A program made the translations under genes and the position numbers. From positions 4,994,001 to 5,058,000 of the forward strand of contig NZ_CP080545.1 in NCBI RefSeq assembly GCF_019550795.1: a stretch of DNA of 64,000 nucleotides. The letters are read 5' to 3'. Under the pieces are notes generated by a model. That model was not told where the DNA came from, searched no databases, and saw only the letters and a program-made list of their open reading frames with translations. Every line of letters begins with the position of its first letter. The stretch's first letter is position 1. Positions 1-9,042 of this stretch are shown here, piece by piece. Origin of the DNA: Paenibacillus sp. sptzw28. GTDB taxonomy: Bacteria > Bacillota > Bacilli > Paenibacillales > Paenibacillaceae.

Positions 1-364
1 AGAAACCGTGCGCGAAACCTTTGGGCACCAGAATCTGCCGTTTGTTGCTCTCGCTTATAATTACACCCACCCATTCTCCAAATGTCGGCGAATCTCTGCG
101 GATGTCGACGACAACATCATAAATTGCACCGGCAATGGCTCGAACCATTTTCGTTTGAGCCTTGGGACTCAGCTGATAATGCAAGCCGCGCAGCGTACCG
201 GCCTCCGCCGAGTAAGAATGGTTATCTTGAATAAAATCGTGCGTTATGCCTGCTTCATGAAACCGGGATTTATTATAGCTTTCCGTAAAGAAGCCCCGAT
301 GGTCTCCGAATACGTCTGTTTCTATAATGAGAACGCCATCCAGCTTGGTTCGAATAATCTTCAC
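1..364 (-). CDS. rfbC: dTDP-4-dehydrorhamnose 3,5-epimerase, 3' end outside window
   Basis: This is the front part of the epimerase that converts dTDP-4-keto-6-deoxyglucose on the way to dTDP-L-rhamnose. About 121 of the usual roughly 180 residues are visible; the rest lies left of base 1. The translation shows the RmlC cupin signatures in order: RGFFTES near residue 24, LRGLHYQ with the catalytic histidine, VDIRRDSPTFGEW, and KGFAHGF at the window edge. The start is a GTG at 364, preceded by AAGGAG with seven bases between; no ATG fits. It lies 21 bases behind rfbA on the same strand, so both belong to the end of the polysaccharide operon. rfbB and rfbD are expected further left. Confidence 0.93.
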   Translation of the reverse strand, partial: MKIIRTKLDGVLIIETDVFGDHRGFFTESYNKSRFHEAGITHDFIQDNHSYSAEAGTLRGLHYQLSPKAQTKMVRAIAGAIYDVVVDIRRDSPTFGEWVGVIISESNKRQILVPKGFAHGF

Positions 365-385
365 GTTATGGCTCCTTATCTGATC

Positions 386-1138
386 TTATTTCACAGCCGC
401 AGGCTGTTTGCCGAACGACAGGTCGAAGTGCTGGTTGCGCACCAGCTCGTTAGCATGCGCCCAAGATTCGTGTGTTCCGGCATCCGTCCACCAGCCTGAG
501 AGAATATCGTAGGTCAGATTTCCCGATTGAATATATGCATTATTAACATCAGTTATTTCAAGCTCGCCGCGACCGGACGGCTTCAATGTCTTGATAAAAT
601 TGAAAACATTGGCGTCGTACATGTAAATACCCGTTACCGCATAAGCGCTTTTCGGCTCTTTCGGCTTCTCTTCAATGCCGACGATAAGGTTGCCCTGAAG
701 CTCCGCAACTCCGTAACGCTCGGGATCGTGCACCTCTTGGAGCAAGATTTTTGCTCCCGTACCCTGCCGTTTGAAGTTCTCGACGTATGGTGTGAGATCA
801 TCCGAGAATACGTTGTCGCCGAGAATAACAAGCATTGGCTCATCCTTCACAAAGCTTTGCGCCAAACCAAGAGCCTGCGCGATACCGCCGGCCTGGTCCT
901 GCACTTTGTAGGAGAAACTCGCGCCGAATTCATGACCGCTTCCGAGCAGGTTAACGACGTCGCCCATATGGTCTCGTCCTGTGACAATCAGGATGTCGTC
1001 AATACCGGCAGCGATCAATTTGTGTATAGAATGATAGATCATCGGATATTTGCCAACCGGCAGCAAATGCTTGTTGGTCACCTTCGTTAATGGATATAAC
1101 CTCGAACCTGTTCCGCCTGCAAGAATAATTCCTTTCAT
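386..1138 (-). CDS. rfbA: Glucose-1-phosphate thymidylyltransferase (short form)
   Basis: This enzyme makes dTDP-glucose from glucose-1-phosphate and dTTP, the first step of dTDP-rhamnose synthesis. The N-terminal nucleotide-binding signature LAGGTGSRLYPLT is at residues 6-18, LGDNVF follows near residue 107, EEKP near 157, and WTDAGTHESW near 217. At 250 residues it is shorter than enterobacterial RmlA (about 290), as is common for the short Bacillales/actinobacterial group that lacks the C-terminal regulatory helices. The start ATG has AGGAG upstream. It sits between the flippase gene and rfbC and supplies rhamnose for the glycosyltransferases upstream in the operon. Confidence 0.93.
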   Translation of the reverse strand: MKGIILAGGTGSRLYPLTKVTNKHLLPVGKYPMIYHSIHKLIAAGIDDILIVTGRDHMGDVVNLLGSGHEFGASFSYKVQDQAGGIAQALGLAQSFVKDEPMLVILGDNVFSDDLTPYVENFKRQGTGAKILLQEVHDPERYGVAELQGNLIVGIEEKPKEPKSAYAVTGIYMYDANVFNFIKTLKPSGRGELEITDVNNAYIQSGNLTYDILSGWWTDAGTHESWAHANELVRNQHFDLSFGKQPAAVK

Positions 1139-1168
1139 CTCTCTTCACTCCTAATTTTTTGAATTTTA

Positions 1169-2593
1169 TTATAAAGCATTAGCTTGGAGCACCTTTTTAG
1201 GTCTGGCGATAAAGGGCATTAATCTGAAGAAGTACACGAGAAGGGCATACGAGATGCAGCTCATCGCTAATGTAACGATAATCGGCGTGAAATAATTGAA
1301 CGTCATGACAAGCGCAGCAAACAGTAAGCTGACGAAAGCCATTCGGCCGACCCATCCGATCTCTATACTAAAAAACTGCAGCCGGTGAATCTTATACGAA
1401 TAACCAATCGTGATGATTAGCTCCGCAAGGACCGATGTTGCAGATGCAGCAATAATCCCAAAACGCGGTATGAGCAGAAAGTTAAGCGACATGTTAACCA
1501 CAGATGAGATGATGACCATTCGGAGAAACATTTTCTCCGAGTTATGGGAGATTAACAGATAACCCAGCACATAGTTGATGAAGCTGAAGAATATCCCTAT
1601 TATCAATATTTTAAAGCTGGCACTAGCACCCAGGTACTCCGCCCCGTAGAGCAAGCCGATGAGATGATAGGACGTTATGACTCCCCCGATCGAGATCGGA
1701 AGAGCGATGACGCACATCGTCTTCAACGAGGAATTAAACAATTCCTTCCTTCTCCCGTCGTTTGCTCCCGACAGGAGGGGGAATAGAACCGTGACGATAA
1801 TACTTGGAATCGCGACTAAAAGGATGGTTATTTTCAAGTTGGCATTGTATAGTCCGACCACTGCAGCGCTGTGATAGTGACTGACGATTAATGCGCCGGA
1901 GCTTGTATACACCTGAACAAGAATTGCCGAGAGAAATATTTTTCCGCTGTTTGTAAACAGCTTTATCTCATCCAGTGAAAAACGGGTGAAATTAAACATC
2001 TCTTTAAAGTTCATGCTGCTGATTAGCTTGGATCGCTTAAGCAGGTAGATCGCGTAAACGCCCGTCACCAATGCGCTGATTGCCAGTGAAATCGGCAGAG
2101 CGAGTACTCCCAGCGGTGTAAAGTAGAGCAGTGCCGCAGCTAATAGCACAAACAGAAACTGCTGGAATATCCTTACGAGCGATGTATATTTCATCATCGA
2201 GAATCCGTTAAACACCCAGCTTAAATCCATAACCGCCAGCAGCGAAGAGGAAAAGATATAAAGCAGTACAAGCAGCTTGGTGTGCGGATCATAACTGGCC
2301 ATTAGATAAATAACGACGGAAATCACATTTGTTACCAGGAAGAAGGCTAATTTAATCTTGTGAATATTGGTAACGATTGATTCCGCGAATTCATTCTTCG
2401 CCAGCTCCCGGATCCCGATCGTATTCAGACCAAAGACGACCAGGATCGAAATATACGTACCGATAATTTGTGCTACAGAAAGTTCACCGAAGGCACTCGC
2501 ACCGAAGTTCCTTGCGATGACGATCGTCAGCACAAACGCCAAAATTCTTGCGGCCAGCTCGGCCGAAGCCATTGAAAAGAGGTTTTTTTTCAT
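1169..2593 (-). CDS. Wzx-like polysaccharide flippase
   Basis: This is a 474-residue polytopic membrane protein of the polysaccharide biosynthesis/MOP exporter superfamily. It would move undecaprenyl-linked repeat units across the membrane. Hydrophobic segments recur along the whole chain, consistent with 12-14 helices, with the short charged loops typical of Wzx. The gene overlaps the stop of the preceding glycosyltransferase by four bases (ATGA), so it is translationally coupled. Codons 2-4 form a run of eight A residues straight after the start codon. The specific sugar substrate cannot be read from the sequence. No polymerase of the Wzy type lies next to it in this window. Confidence 0.85.
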   Translation of the reverse strand: MKKNLFSMASAELAARILAFVLTIVIARNFGASAFGELSVAQIIGTYISILVVFGLNTIGIRELAKNEFAESIVTNIHKIKLAFFLVTNVISVVIYLMASYDPHTKLLVLLYIFSSSLLAVMDLSWVFNGFSMMKYTSLVRIFQQFLFVLLAAALLYFTPLGVLALPISLAISALVTGVYAIYLLKRSKLISSMNFKEMFNFTRFSLDEIKLFTNSGKIFLSAILVQVYTSSGALIVSHYHSAAVVGLYNANLKITILLVAIPSIIVTVLFPLLSGANDGRRKELFNSSLKTMCVIALPISIGGVITSYHLIGLLYGAEYLGASASFKILIIGIFFSFINYVLGYLLISHNSEKMFLRMVIISSVVNMSLNFLLIPRFGIIAASATSVLAELIITIGYSYKIHRLQFFSIEIGWVGRMAFVSLLFAALVMTFNYFTPIIVTLAMSCISYALLVYFFRLMPFIARPKKVLQANAL

Positions 2594-3549
2594 AACGCAG
2601 CCTTTTCTCCACTTTTTTGTCCCGTTTCTTTGGGACTCTCTATTGGCGCTTTATATTTCCCTTTTTTACCCTGTATAAAATGCTTGCATCCGAGAAGAAA
2701 CATCCTGGAGTTGTTCTTGTGGGGCTCGGGTACCTTCATGAACAATCCTTTAATGTACGTCAGATTTTTTTTCACAAAGAAGAGCATAAACAGCAAAAAC
2801 ACAAGCTTGTTTACATTTCTCCACATAAACATGAGGTTGTTCCTTGTCATGTAATAAATCTTCAGGCCGTTAGCGGAAGTCGAAGCGGACACTTTATGGT
2901 AAATAATAATGTCGCTCCTGTACTTGATAGCATAACTTCTTTTGGTTACTCTGCAGCAGAACTCGGTATCTTCATAGTAGAGAAAATAATCCTCCCGAAG
3001 AACGCCGACGGAATGAAACACTTCGCGTTTTATGAGCAGACTGCAGCCTGTCGCAAAGTTCACATCCATTTCCGTTTCCTGCTTCATGTCTTTATTTCTG
3101 TGCTGGCCTATATGATGCGTATTGCCTTTCAGCCAGTTCAGCTTTCCTCCGGCGAACCAGATCGTGTCCGGCTGGCTGTAATAGAGAATCTTCGGGCAGA
3201 CAATTCCGGTATCCGGTTCCCTGTACAGCACTTCCACCATTTCCTTCAAGCAATCATCCGTAACAATCGTGTCGTTATTAAGCATCCAGACCGCATCGGC
3301 TCCGGCACCCAGCGCGATCCTTATTCCCAGATTGTTGGCGCCTGCAAACCCCAGATTCTCTTTACTCTTGATCAGAGTAACGAGAGGATGATTGATTTGA
3401 TGATTCAGGTCGGAAGCTTCGGTAGACCCATTATCGACCACCAGTATTTTGAAATTGCGGTAGTTCAGCTTTAATAGTGAGTCTACACATTCTTTTGTGT
3501 CATTGGCACCGTTGTAATTAACAAGCACGATATAAACATTAGGCTCCAT
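2590..3549 (-). CDS. Glycosyltransferase family 2 (rhamnosyltransferase-like)
   Basis: This is a GT-A fold inverting transferase, about 319 residues, of the WbbL-like rhamnosyltransferase group. Visible motifs are LVNYNGANDT near the N-terminus, the VVDNGST nucleotide-binding segment, MLNNDT (the DxD-equivalent), and EDTEFCCR near residue 195, which fits the catalytic base region. It resembles the C-terminal half of the fusion protein at 5808-7901. The ATG at 3549 is chosen over an upstream in-frame GTG because AAAGGTGG sits at ideal spacing before the ATG. The gene is coupled to the flippase downstream. The acceptor sugar is unknown; use of dTDP-rhamnose is an inference from rfbA and rfbC nearby. 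Confidence 0.85.
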   Translation of the reverse strand: MEPNVYIVLVNYNGANDTKECVDSLLKLNYRNFKILVVDNGSTEASDLNHQINHPLVTLIKSKENLGFAGANNLGIRIALGAGADAVWMLNNDTIVTDDCLKEMVEVLYREPDTGIVCPKILYYSQPDTIWFAGGKLNWLKGNTHHIGQHRNKDMKQETEMDVNFATGCSLLIKREVFHSVGVLREDYFLYYEDTEFCCRVTKRSYAIKYRSDIIIYHKVSASTSANGLKIYYMTRNNLMFMWRNVNKLVFLLFMLFFVKKNLTYIKGLFMKVPEPHKNNSRMFLLGCKHFIQGKKGKYKAPIESPKETGQKSGEKAAL

Positions 3550-3573
3550 ACTGACCACCTTTTAGCCCAGACC

Positions 3574-4635
3574 CTAGTAGGCGCTTTTATATGCACGAAG
3601 TGTCAAATCGGAAATTCTCGACCAGTCGAGTTCCTTTAGCTTCTCGTTAAACGCATTGCTGTCACGGAATTTTTCCCGTTTTTCTCTGACCTCAAGCATC
3701 GCTTTCCGCAGGCCGTCCTCATCCCCGGCATCGTATAAAACAGCGCAGCCCGGACCCAAATATTCTCTTAACAGCCCTATATCGGGGGCCACGACCGGCT
3801 TTGAATACGAAAGCGCGAGTATTGCGGTCCCCGAGGTCGTGATGTCCTTATAAGGAAGAATGATCGAATCGACGATATTGATATAATCGACCAGTTCATT
3901 GTCCTCGATATAACCTAAGGACACATGCACATTATCAGTCAGGTGATCAAAAACAGAGACGTCAAAGTCAGCCGAATTCCTGCCGGCAATTAGCAGATGC
4001 GATTGTTTGTCACTCACCTCCGCGAAGCTTTTCAGCAGTCTGTCGATTCCTTTGTACGGCGAAATCTGACCGAAGAAAGCATAAATATACGCATCCTCGG
4101 GAATGCCGAACTTTTCTCTGACATTGATACCTTTGCTCTTATACACATCCTTATAATGGCCGTGGGGAATAAGCACTACCTTTTGTTCATTTGCGTTAAA
4201 CAGATTAACTAATTCCGATTTTACCGCATTCCCCATTACGATTTGCTTCGTGCATAAAGATGAAAGCAGCGTCCGCACTATTTTATCGAACTTGTTCTTG
4301 CCCGTTGAATGCGGCCACAAATTATGAACGGTCCAAACGACTTTAATACCCTTCATCCTCAAAAAAAATAAAGAGAGCAGAAACGCTGCCGTCTTTATAC
4401 CGGTTTTAAATATATTGCTGCCTCTATAATGAAAACTTGGCCAATGAAAATGCAATACGTCGCCTTTTTTAATCGTACCGATCTTCTTCTTGCTGAAATG
4501 CTCAACTTGAACGCCTTTAGCCTCCAATGAGTCAACCAGCAGCTCAATGTACTTGTTTCCATTCATATACTTCGGCAGCATATATACCTTATATTCGCTC
4601 ACCTCATAACCATCTCCACTGAAACAAATTCGCAA
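3574..4635 (-). CDS. Glycosyltransferase family 4
   Basis: This is a GT-B fold glycosyltransferase of about 353 residues. An early HFHWPS segment and WTVHNLWPHS mark the N-terminal domain. FFGQISPYKGIDRLL opens the C-terminal nucleotide-sugar domain, followed by TSGTAILALSYSKPVVAP in place of the usual E-x7-E block. The likely start is TTG at 4635, one base after the stop of the upstream glycosyltransferase. No good ribosome binding site precedes it, so translation would rely on coupling. The donor and linkage are not predictable. It is one of the chain-extending transferases of the locus. Confidence 0.82.
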   Translation of the reverse strand: MRICFSGDGYEVSEYKVYMLPKYMNGNKYIELLVDSLEAKGVQVEHFSKKKIGTIKKGDVLHFHWPSFHYRGSNIFKTGIKTAAFLLSLFFLRMKGIKVVWTVHNLWPHSTGKNKFDKIVRTLLSSLCTKQIVMGNAVKSELVNLFNANEQKVVLIPHGHYKDVYKSKGINVREKFGIPEDAYIYAFFGQISPYKGIDRLLKSFAEVSDKQSHLLIAGRNSADFDVSVFDHLTDNVHVSLGYIEDNELVDYINIVDSIILPYKDITTSGTAILALSYSKPVVAPDIGLLREYLGPGCAVLYDAGDEDGLRKAMLEVREKREKFRDSNAFNEKLKELDWSRISDLTLRAYKSAY

Positions 4636-4636
4636 T

Positions 4637-5779
4637 TCAACTGATCAAATCGTTCTCGCTTGAGCTTGCCAAACCATTCATTGATGTTGCGAAGCTTGGG
4701 AGCAATTCTCTTTCTTTGACCAGTACACTTCTCCATAATGAAGAAGTTCTCTTGACCGTATAATGCGCGGTCGCGTTATCGATTGCATTCCTTGACATCT
4801 GCTCGAACAACAGCTTATCCTTCTTCAGCTTCAATATAATGCTTTTGATTTCTTCAAATATACCCTCTTCATTCAGTAGGAAGCCGTCCTGCTCATGGGA
4901 TATGATCGTTTTGGGGCCGATCGATTCAGTCGTTACCGGTACGGCGCCGCATGCCATCGCCTCGATAAGAACGATCCCGAACAGCTCTTCCCAGTTGTGA
5001 TTCTTAAAGGAAGGGAGAAGCAGCAGATTGGACTCATTATATATGGCTGCCAGTTCTTTAGGGTTTTTGATTTGGCCGTAGTACTTGACATTATCGCTGA
5101 GAGAAGCGAGATTCTTAATCTCTTCTTTAAGCGGGCCGTCTCCTACAAACCGCCATTCGATATTGTTCTCACCATGCAGATCGGCGATTAAATCCGTTAT
5201 CAAGCTGATTCCCTTCTCAGGGATCAACCGGCCAACGTAAACAATAACGAATTTTTCATCCGATTTCTTCGGCTGGGAGAAGAATATATCCTCATTAATA
5301 CAATGAGGAATGACGGTTGCTCTTTCCGAGTAGCGCGACAATCCTTGAACAACCGGCTTCGTTACCCCGACCACCTGGATATTCGTCAAGAACTTCTCCC
5401 ACAGCCTCCGCTGCAGATTCATCCGCAGCTTCTTCGGATATTTGGAGAAATCCCAGTACGGCCAGGAGGAATAATACACCGTATTGTGCCTGGTTCTGAG
5501 CAGATACAGAAGAAAAATAAACATATCATAAGGCGCTGCGCCTATTATGATACGTTTATTTTTAGTGAATAAGAGATAGATCAGCAAGAACAGGTTGCGC
5601 AGGGACCGTTTAACAACAGAGAAGTCTCTCCTGACGATGCCCTTGACAAATTGCCTGACAAAAGTGAACTCGACGGAGACGATATCTTCGTAAAGCTCCT
5701 CTTTGTCATTCAAGTAATATAATGCTTCGAAATGTCTTGGCGCCCCGTTCTCATGAATAATATACAGATTATTCTTCAT
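4637..5779 (-). CDS. Glycosyltransferase family 4
   Basis: This is a 380-residue GT-B retaining glycosyltransferase. The C-terminal domain is clear: VYVGRLIPEKGI near residue 178 begins the donor-binding half, and ELFGIVLIEAMACGAVPV near residue 265 carries the E-x7-E motif. The N-terminal half is divergent, with a hydrophobic stretch (LLIYLLFTKNKR) that suggests membrane contact. AAGGG lies upstream of the ATG. It is separated from the fusion gene upstream by 28 bases and runs into the next gene with a single base between, so it is part of the same transcript. The substrate is unknown. Confidence 0.84.
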   Translation of the reverse strand: MKNNLYIIHENGAPRHFEALYYLNDKEELYEDIVSVEFTFVRQFVKGIVRRDFSVVKRSLRNLFLLIYLLFTKNKRIIIGAAPYDMFIFLLYLLRTRHNTVYYSSWPYWDFSKYPKKLRMNLQRRLWEKFLTNIQVVGVTKPVVQGLSRYSERATVIPHCINEDIFFSQPKKSDEKFVIVYVGRLIPEKGISLITDLIADLHGENNIEWRFVGDGPLKEEIKNLASLSDNVKYYGQIKNPKELAAIYNESNLLLLPSFKNHNWEELFGIVLIEAMACGAVPVTTESIGPKTIISHEQDGFLLNEEGIFEEIKSIILKLKKDKLLFEQMSRNAIDNATAHYTVKRTSSLWRSVLVKERELLPSFATSMNGLASSSENDLIS

Positions 5780-5807
5780 AACATTATTCCCTTCTTTTGG
5801 CTAACAA

Positions 5808-7901
5808 TTAAAGAGAACCATGCTTGTTAACGATCGCATCATTCAGCCCTCGATAGATGATTTTGAGCTTCTCCAGCTTTTTGCTTTCAGGCCTGACAAC
5901 CAGTCTCACATGCTTCTTGAGAAATTTGATGCAGACCCCCACATAAGGGATGAGTCTGTTTACCGGCGAATAGCATTTTCTGATGAAGAAGATACTGTTC
6001 CGGATATCGTAGTAGTCGAGTGCGGGCGAGTGATCGTTAAACGAGCTTTTCGTCGAAGCACTGACCTTATGCCATACGATCGATCTCGGTTCGTAGAATA
6101 CCTTCCAGCCGTATCTTATCGCTCTTCGGCAGAATTCCGTATCTTCATAGTAGAGGAAGAAGTCTTCGTCCAGCACTCCGATCTGTTCAATCATTTTCTT
6201 GTTGGCAAGCAGGCTGCATCCGGTAATATAACCGACTTCTTTAACCTCCGAGTACAGCTCGCCTTGAAGATCTTCCTTGTTATAGCCGCTGTGCGAGGAC
6301 ATCCCCAGCTTGTTAATGGCGCCTCCGGCGAACCAGATTCTCTTCGTGCCGTAGAAATAAATTTTCGAGCCGACAATGCCGGTGCCCGGGTTTTCTTTCA
6401 TCGTTTCGACCAAATAGCTCAGTGCGTCACGGTCCACTATAGTATCATTGTTGATTAGCCATAACAGCTCCGCGCCATCCGCCATAGCCTGCCTGATCGC
6501 CACGTTATTCCCGCCGGAGAACCCGACATTGCGCTCCAGCTGGATGAACTTGATGGAAGAAGAATCCTGTTTGTCGATGAACTGCTTCAGCTGCAGTCCG
6601 GAATCATTGTAAGAGCAGTTATCAACGACATACAGGTTCATGTTAAAGTAGTTCATCTTCATCAATGAAGTAATGCATTCGATCGTATCGTCGGCGCCGT
6701 TAAAATTCACAAGAATAACCCCGACCAGCGGCTCTGCGTTAGCCTTCGCTTCAGCTTCACCCTCTATTGTGCCGCGATAATCGGCGGGCCTGCTGTAGAC
6801 CAGATTATAATAGGAGGCCGCTACAGCATCCCAGTTATACCTGGCCTTTAACCGTTGTTTCATGCCGTCACTCTGATTTTCCAAACTTATGCTTTCATGA
6901 AATTGCGCGGCAAGCTTATCAATGGTAAATTGTTTCCCGTAATCGCCCAACACCTCGCTGCTGAACGGTCCTTCAATCGCAAAGATCCGTTTGCACGTCT
7001 GCATCGCTTCCAGCAGCGCCGGGTTAGTCCCTCCGACGGAATTTCCGTGCATGTAACAGTAGGCGCCTTCCCTAAGTGCAGCCAGAACATCCTGATCGTA
7101 ATTTGCCGGAAAAATTTCTACCCCGCTGGAGCCCGATAACGATTTGATTTGCATCGCATAAGGAGTCTCATCCTTAAACCCGATGATGACCAATTTGTAG
7201 CCTTTCTTCCACAGCTCCGATTGCCCGAAAGACACCGCAATCTCATAGGGCAAATTATCAGGTTCAAAGCGCGTGATTTGCAGGAAATATTTATTCGGCT
7301 CGACTCCAAATTGCTGCAATATGCGGTCTTTCTTCTCCGGCGGTATATTTCTTGGCTCCGGAGCCCCGTACGGAATAAAATGCGTTTTCTTCATGAAGAC
7401 CTTTTTATAATATTGCTGAATCGAAATCGAATCCGAAACAAGCGTCCTGCAGAATAAGCTGATGATCAGGGAAGAGAGGAAGTAGTACAGCTTAAACGGC
7501 CAGGACCATTTGCCTCTTCTCCACTCAAGCCCGTCGGTATTCACCGCCATCGGAATTCCCGCGATTAGTGTCAGCAGTATGCCGGGAAGGTTTGCATTGT
7601 TAAACCAGAACACGAAATCATACTTTTTCCGATTCCGAAGTAGATGAATGCCGGTATTGTAGGACGAAACGAATGTATCCAGCTTTCTTGAGCTGCTTCC
7701 TTGTATATATACAAGTTTTCTTCCTTCGTGAGTCTGCGGGTTCGCTTCGTTTTTATTGTTGTCTCTGCAAAAGACATGACAATCGATATTGTTGTCAACG
7801 AGCTCTTTCGTTATTTGATCCACTGCCGTTTCAAAACCGCCGTAATTGGCTGGAAGACCCCGAGTCCCGCAGAATGCAACAGACTTTACATGATCATTCA
7901 T
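5808..7901 (-). CDS. Fused GT4 (DUF1972-type) and GT2 glycosyltransferase
   Basis: This 697-residue protein joins two glycosyltransferases. Residues 1 to about 375 are a GT-B enzyme whose start, CGTRGLPANYGGFET, is the signature of the DUF1972/WcaJ-neighbour rhamnosyltransferase group. It also has LQITRFEPDN and GGTNPALLEAMQ. A polar, Ala/Glu-rich linker (about 376-394) leads to a GT-A family 2 domain from about residue 395: ILVNFNGADDT, VVDNCS, LINNDT and EDTEFCRR. The second half resembles the separate GT2 at 2590-3549. Two linkages could thus be added by one polypeptide. The start overlaps the stop of the preceding gene by four bases. It could be an in-frame gene fusion; no internal stop or frameshift is visible. 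Confidence 0.85.
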   Translation of the reverse strand: MNDHVKSVAFCGTRGLPANYGGFETAVDQITKELVDNNIDCHVFCRDNNKNEANPQTHEGRKLVYIQGSSSRKLDTFVSSYNTGIHLLRNRKKYDFVFWFNNANLPGILLTLIAGIPMAVNTDGLEWRRGKWSWPFKLYYFLSSLIISLFCRTLVSDSISIQQYYKKVFMKKTHFIPYGAPEPRNIPPEKKDRILQQFGVEPNKYFLQITRFEPDNLPYEIAVSFGQSELWKKGYKLVIIGFKDETPYAMQIKSLSGSSGVEIFPANYDQDVLAALREGAYCYMHGNSVGGTNPALLEAMQTCKRIFAIEGPFSSEVLGDYGKQFTIDKLAAQFHESISLENQSDGMKQRLKARYNWDAVAASYYNLVYSRPADYRGTIEGEAEAKANAEPLVGVILVNFNGADDTIECITSLMKMNYFNMNLYVVDNCSYNDSGLQLKQFIDKQDSSSIKFIQLERNVGFSGGNNVAIRQAMADGAELLWLINNDTIVDRDALSYLVETMKENPGTGIVGSKIYFYGTKRIWFAGGAINKLGMSSHSGYNKEDLQGELYSEVKEVGYITGCSLLANKKMIEQIGVLDEDFFLYYEDTEFCRRAIRYGWKVFYEPRSIVWHKVSASTKSSFNDHSPALDYYDIRNSIFFIRKCYSPVNRLIPYVGVCIKFLKKHVRLVVRPESKKLEKLKIIYRGLNDAIVNKHGSL

Positions 7902-9013
7902 AAAGAACCCTCTTTTACTTTAATATCTTCAATTGCCTCGATATACGAGTCGGCTGCACGGCTCCAAGACCATTTTTTAGATTGTAAAAGACCAAGCTGC
8001 TGCATTTTTAATTCCAGCTCCGGGTTATTTAAGACGTTTTCCATTTGATCCGCAATTTGCTCTTCACTGTCCGGGCTGATCAACAGGCCGGCATTGCCGA
8101 CAATTTCCGGTATTGCTGTGGTGTTAGAAGTAATGACGGGTACACCGGTCGCCATCGCCTCAAGCGGCGGAATGCCGAATCCTTCGGCAAATGTCGGATA
8201 TACAAACAGCCTCGCCGCACGATAAACGTGAGGTAAATATTCATCATCGATAGAATCGATGATTTTGACGCAATTTTGAAGCCCCAGCTCGTTGATCTTA
8301 TTAAAAAATTCCTTGAACCCGAAATCCGGTTTCCCGATAATTACGAGAGTGCCGACATCATTCATCCTTTCCTTTAGGCGCTTATAAGCTTTCAATAATT
8401 GAATATGATTTTTCCGCGGTTCAATTCTTCCAACGGTTAATATGAAGTCCTTGATTCCGTACTTATCCTGAATTAAATGCCTGGAATAGTCTTTATCATC
8501 GATCGTGAATTTACTTAAATCCACTCCGTTGGGCACAATTCGTATTTTCTCTTCCGGCACCCCATACAACCTGACCAATTGGTCTTTGGAATACTTCGAC
8601 ACCGTGTGTATTTGCTTTGCTTGATGAGCCGAGCGTCTTACCAATATTTTGTTTCGTATCACTTCTTGCCGTGTGAAATACTCCGGATGGGTTTCGAATA
8701 AAACATCATGGATGGTTACAATCGTGTCGCATGAGACTTTCAGGGGAGTAATATAAGTAGTATGGTACAAGTCAATCTGGAACTCTTTAAGCAAAGGGTT
8801 CGTCTCATAAGTCAGTCTTTTCCATTTCGAAGCCGATTTGAAATTAACGTACTCAACATCTTCGCCATATGGATAATCGGAAGCCCAATGTCCAAAGAAA
8901 TAATACTTTTCGTTACTTTTCCGGGCGACCAATTCACGGTAAAGATTTAATAAGTACGTACGGCTCCCCTGAAATTTCCCTGCGAGTACATGTACGTCTA
9001 CCCCTAACCTCAT
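7898..9013 (-). CDS. Glycosyltransferase family 4 (mannosyltransferase-like)
   Basis: This is a GT-B retaining transferase of 371 residues resembling WbaZ/mannosyltransferase-type enzymes. LYHTTYITPL and TIHDVLFETHPEYF are in the acceptor half. LTVGRIEPRKNH near residue 193 opens the donor half, and EGFGIPPLEAMATGVPV near residue 281 is the canonical E-x7-E motif. AAGGAG stands seven bases before the ATG. It directly follows the initiating sugar transferase, so it may add an early sugar, but the identity of that sugar cannot be derived. Confidence 0.88.
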   Translation of the reverse strand: MRLGVDVHVLAGKFQGSRTYLLNLYRELVARKSNEKYYFFGHWASDYPYGEDVEYVNFKSASKWKRLTYETNPLLKEFQIDLYHTTYITPLKVSCDTIVTIHDVLFETHPEYFTRQEVIRNKILVRRSAHQAKQIHTVSKYSKDQLVRLYGVPEEKIRIVPNGVDLSKFTIDDKDYSRHLIQDKYGIKDFILTVGRIEPRKNHIQLLKAYKRLKERMNDVGTLVIIGKPDFGFKEFFNKINELGLQNCVKIIDSIDDEYLPHVYRAARLFVYPTFAEGFGIPPLEAMATGVPVITSNTTAIPEIVGNAGLLISPDSEEQIADQMENVLNNPELELKMQQLGLLQSKKWSWSRAADSYIEAIEDIKVKEGSL

Positions 9014-9042
9014 ACTTCGTTCTCCTTTTCAAAGCCAGTTAT

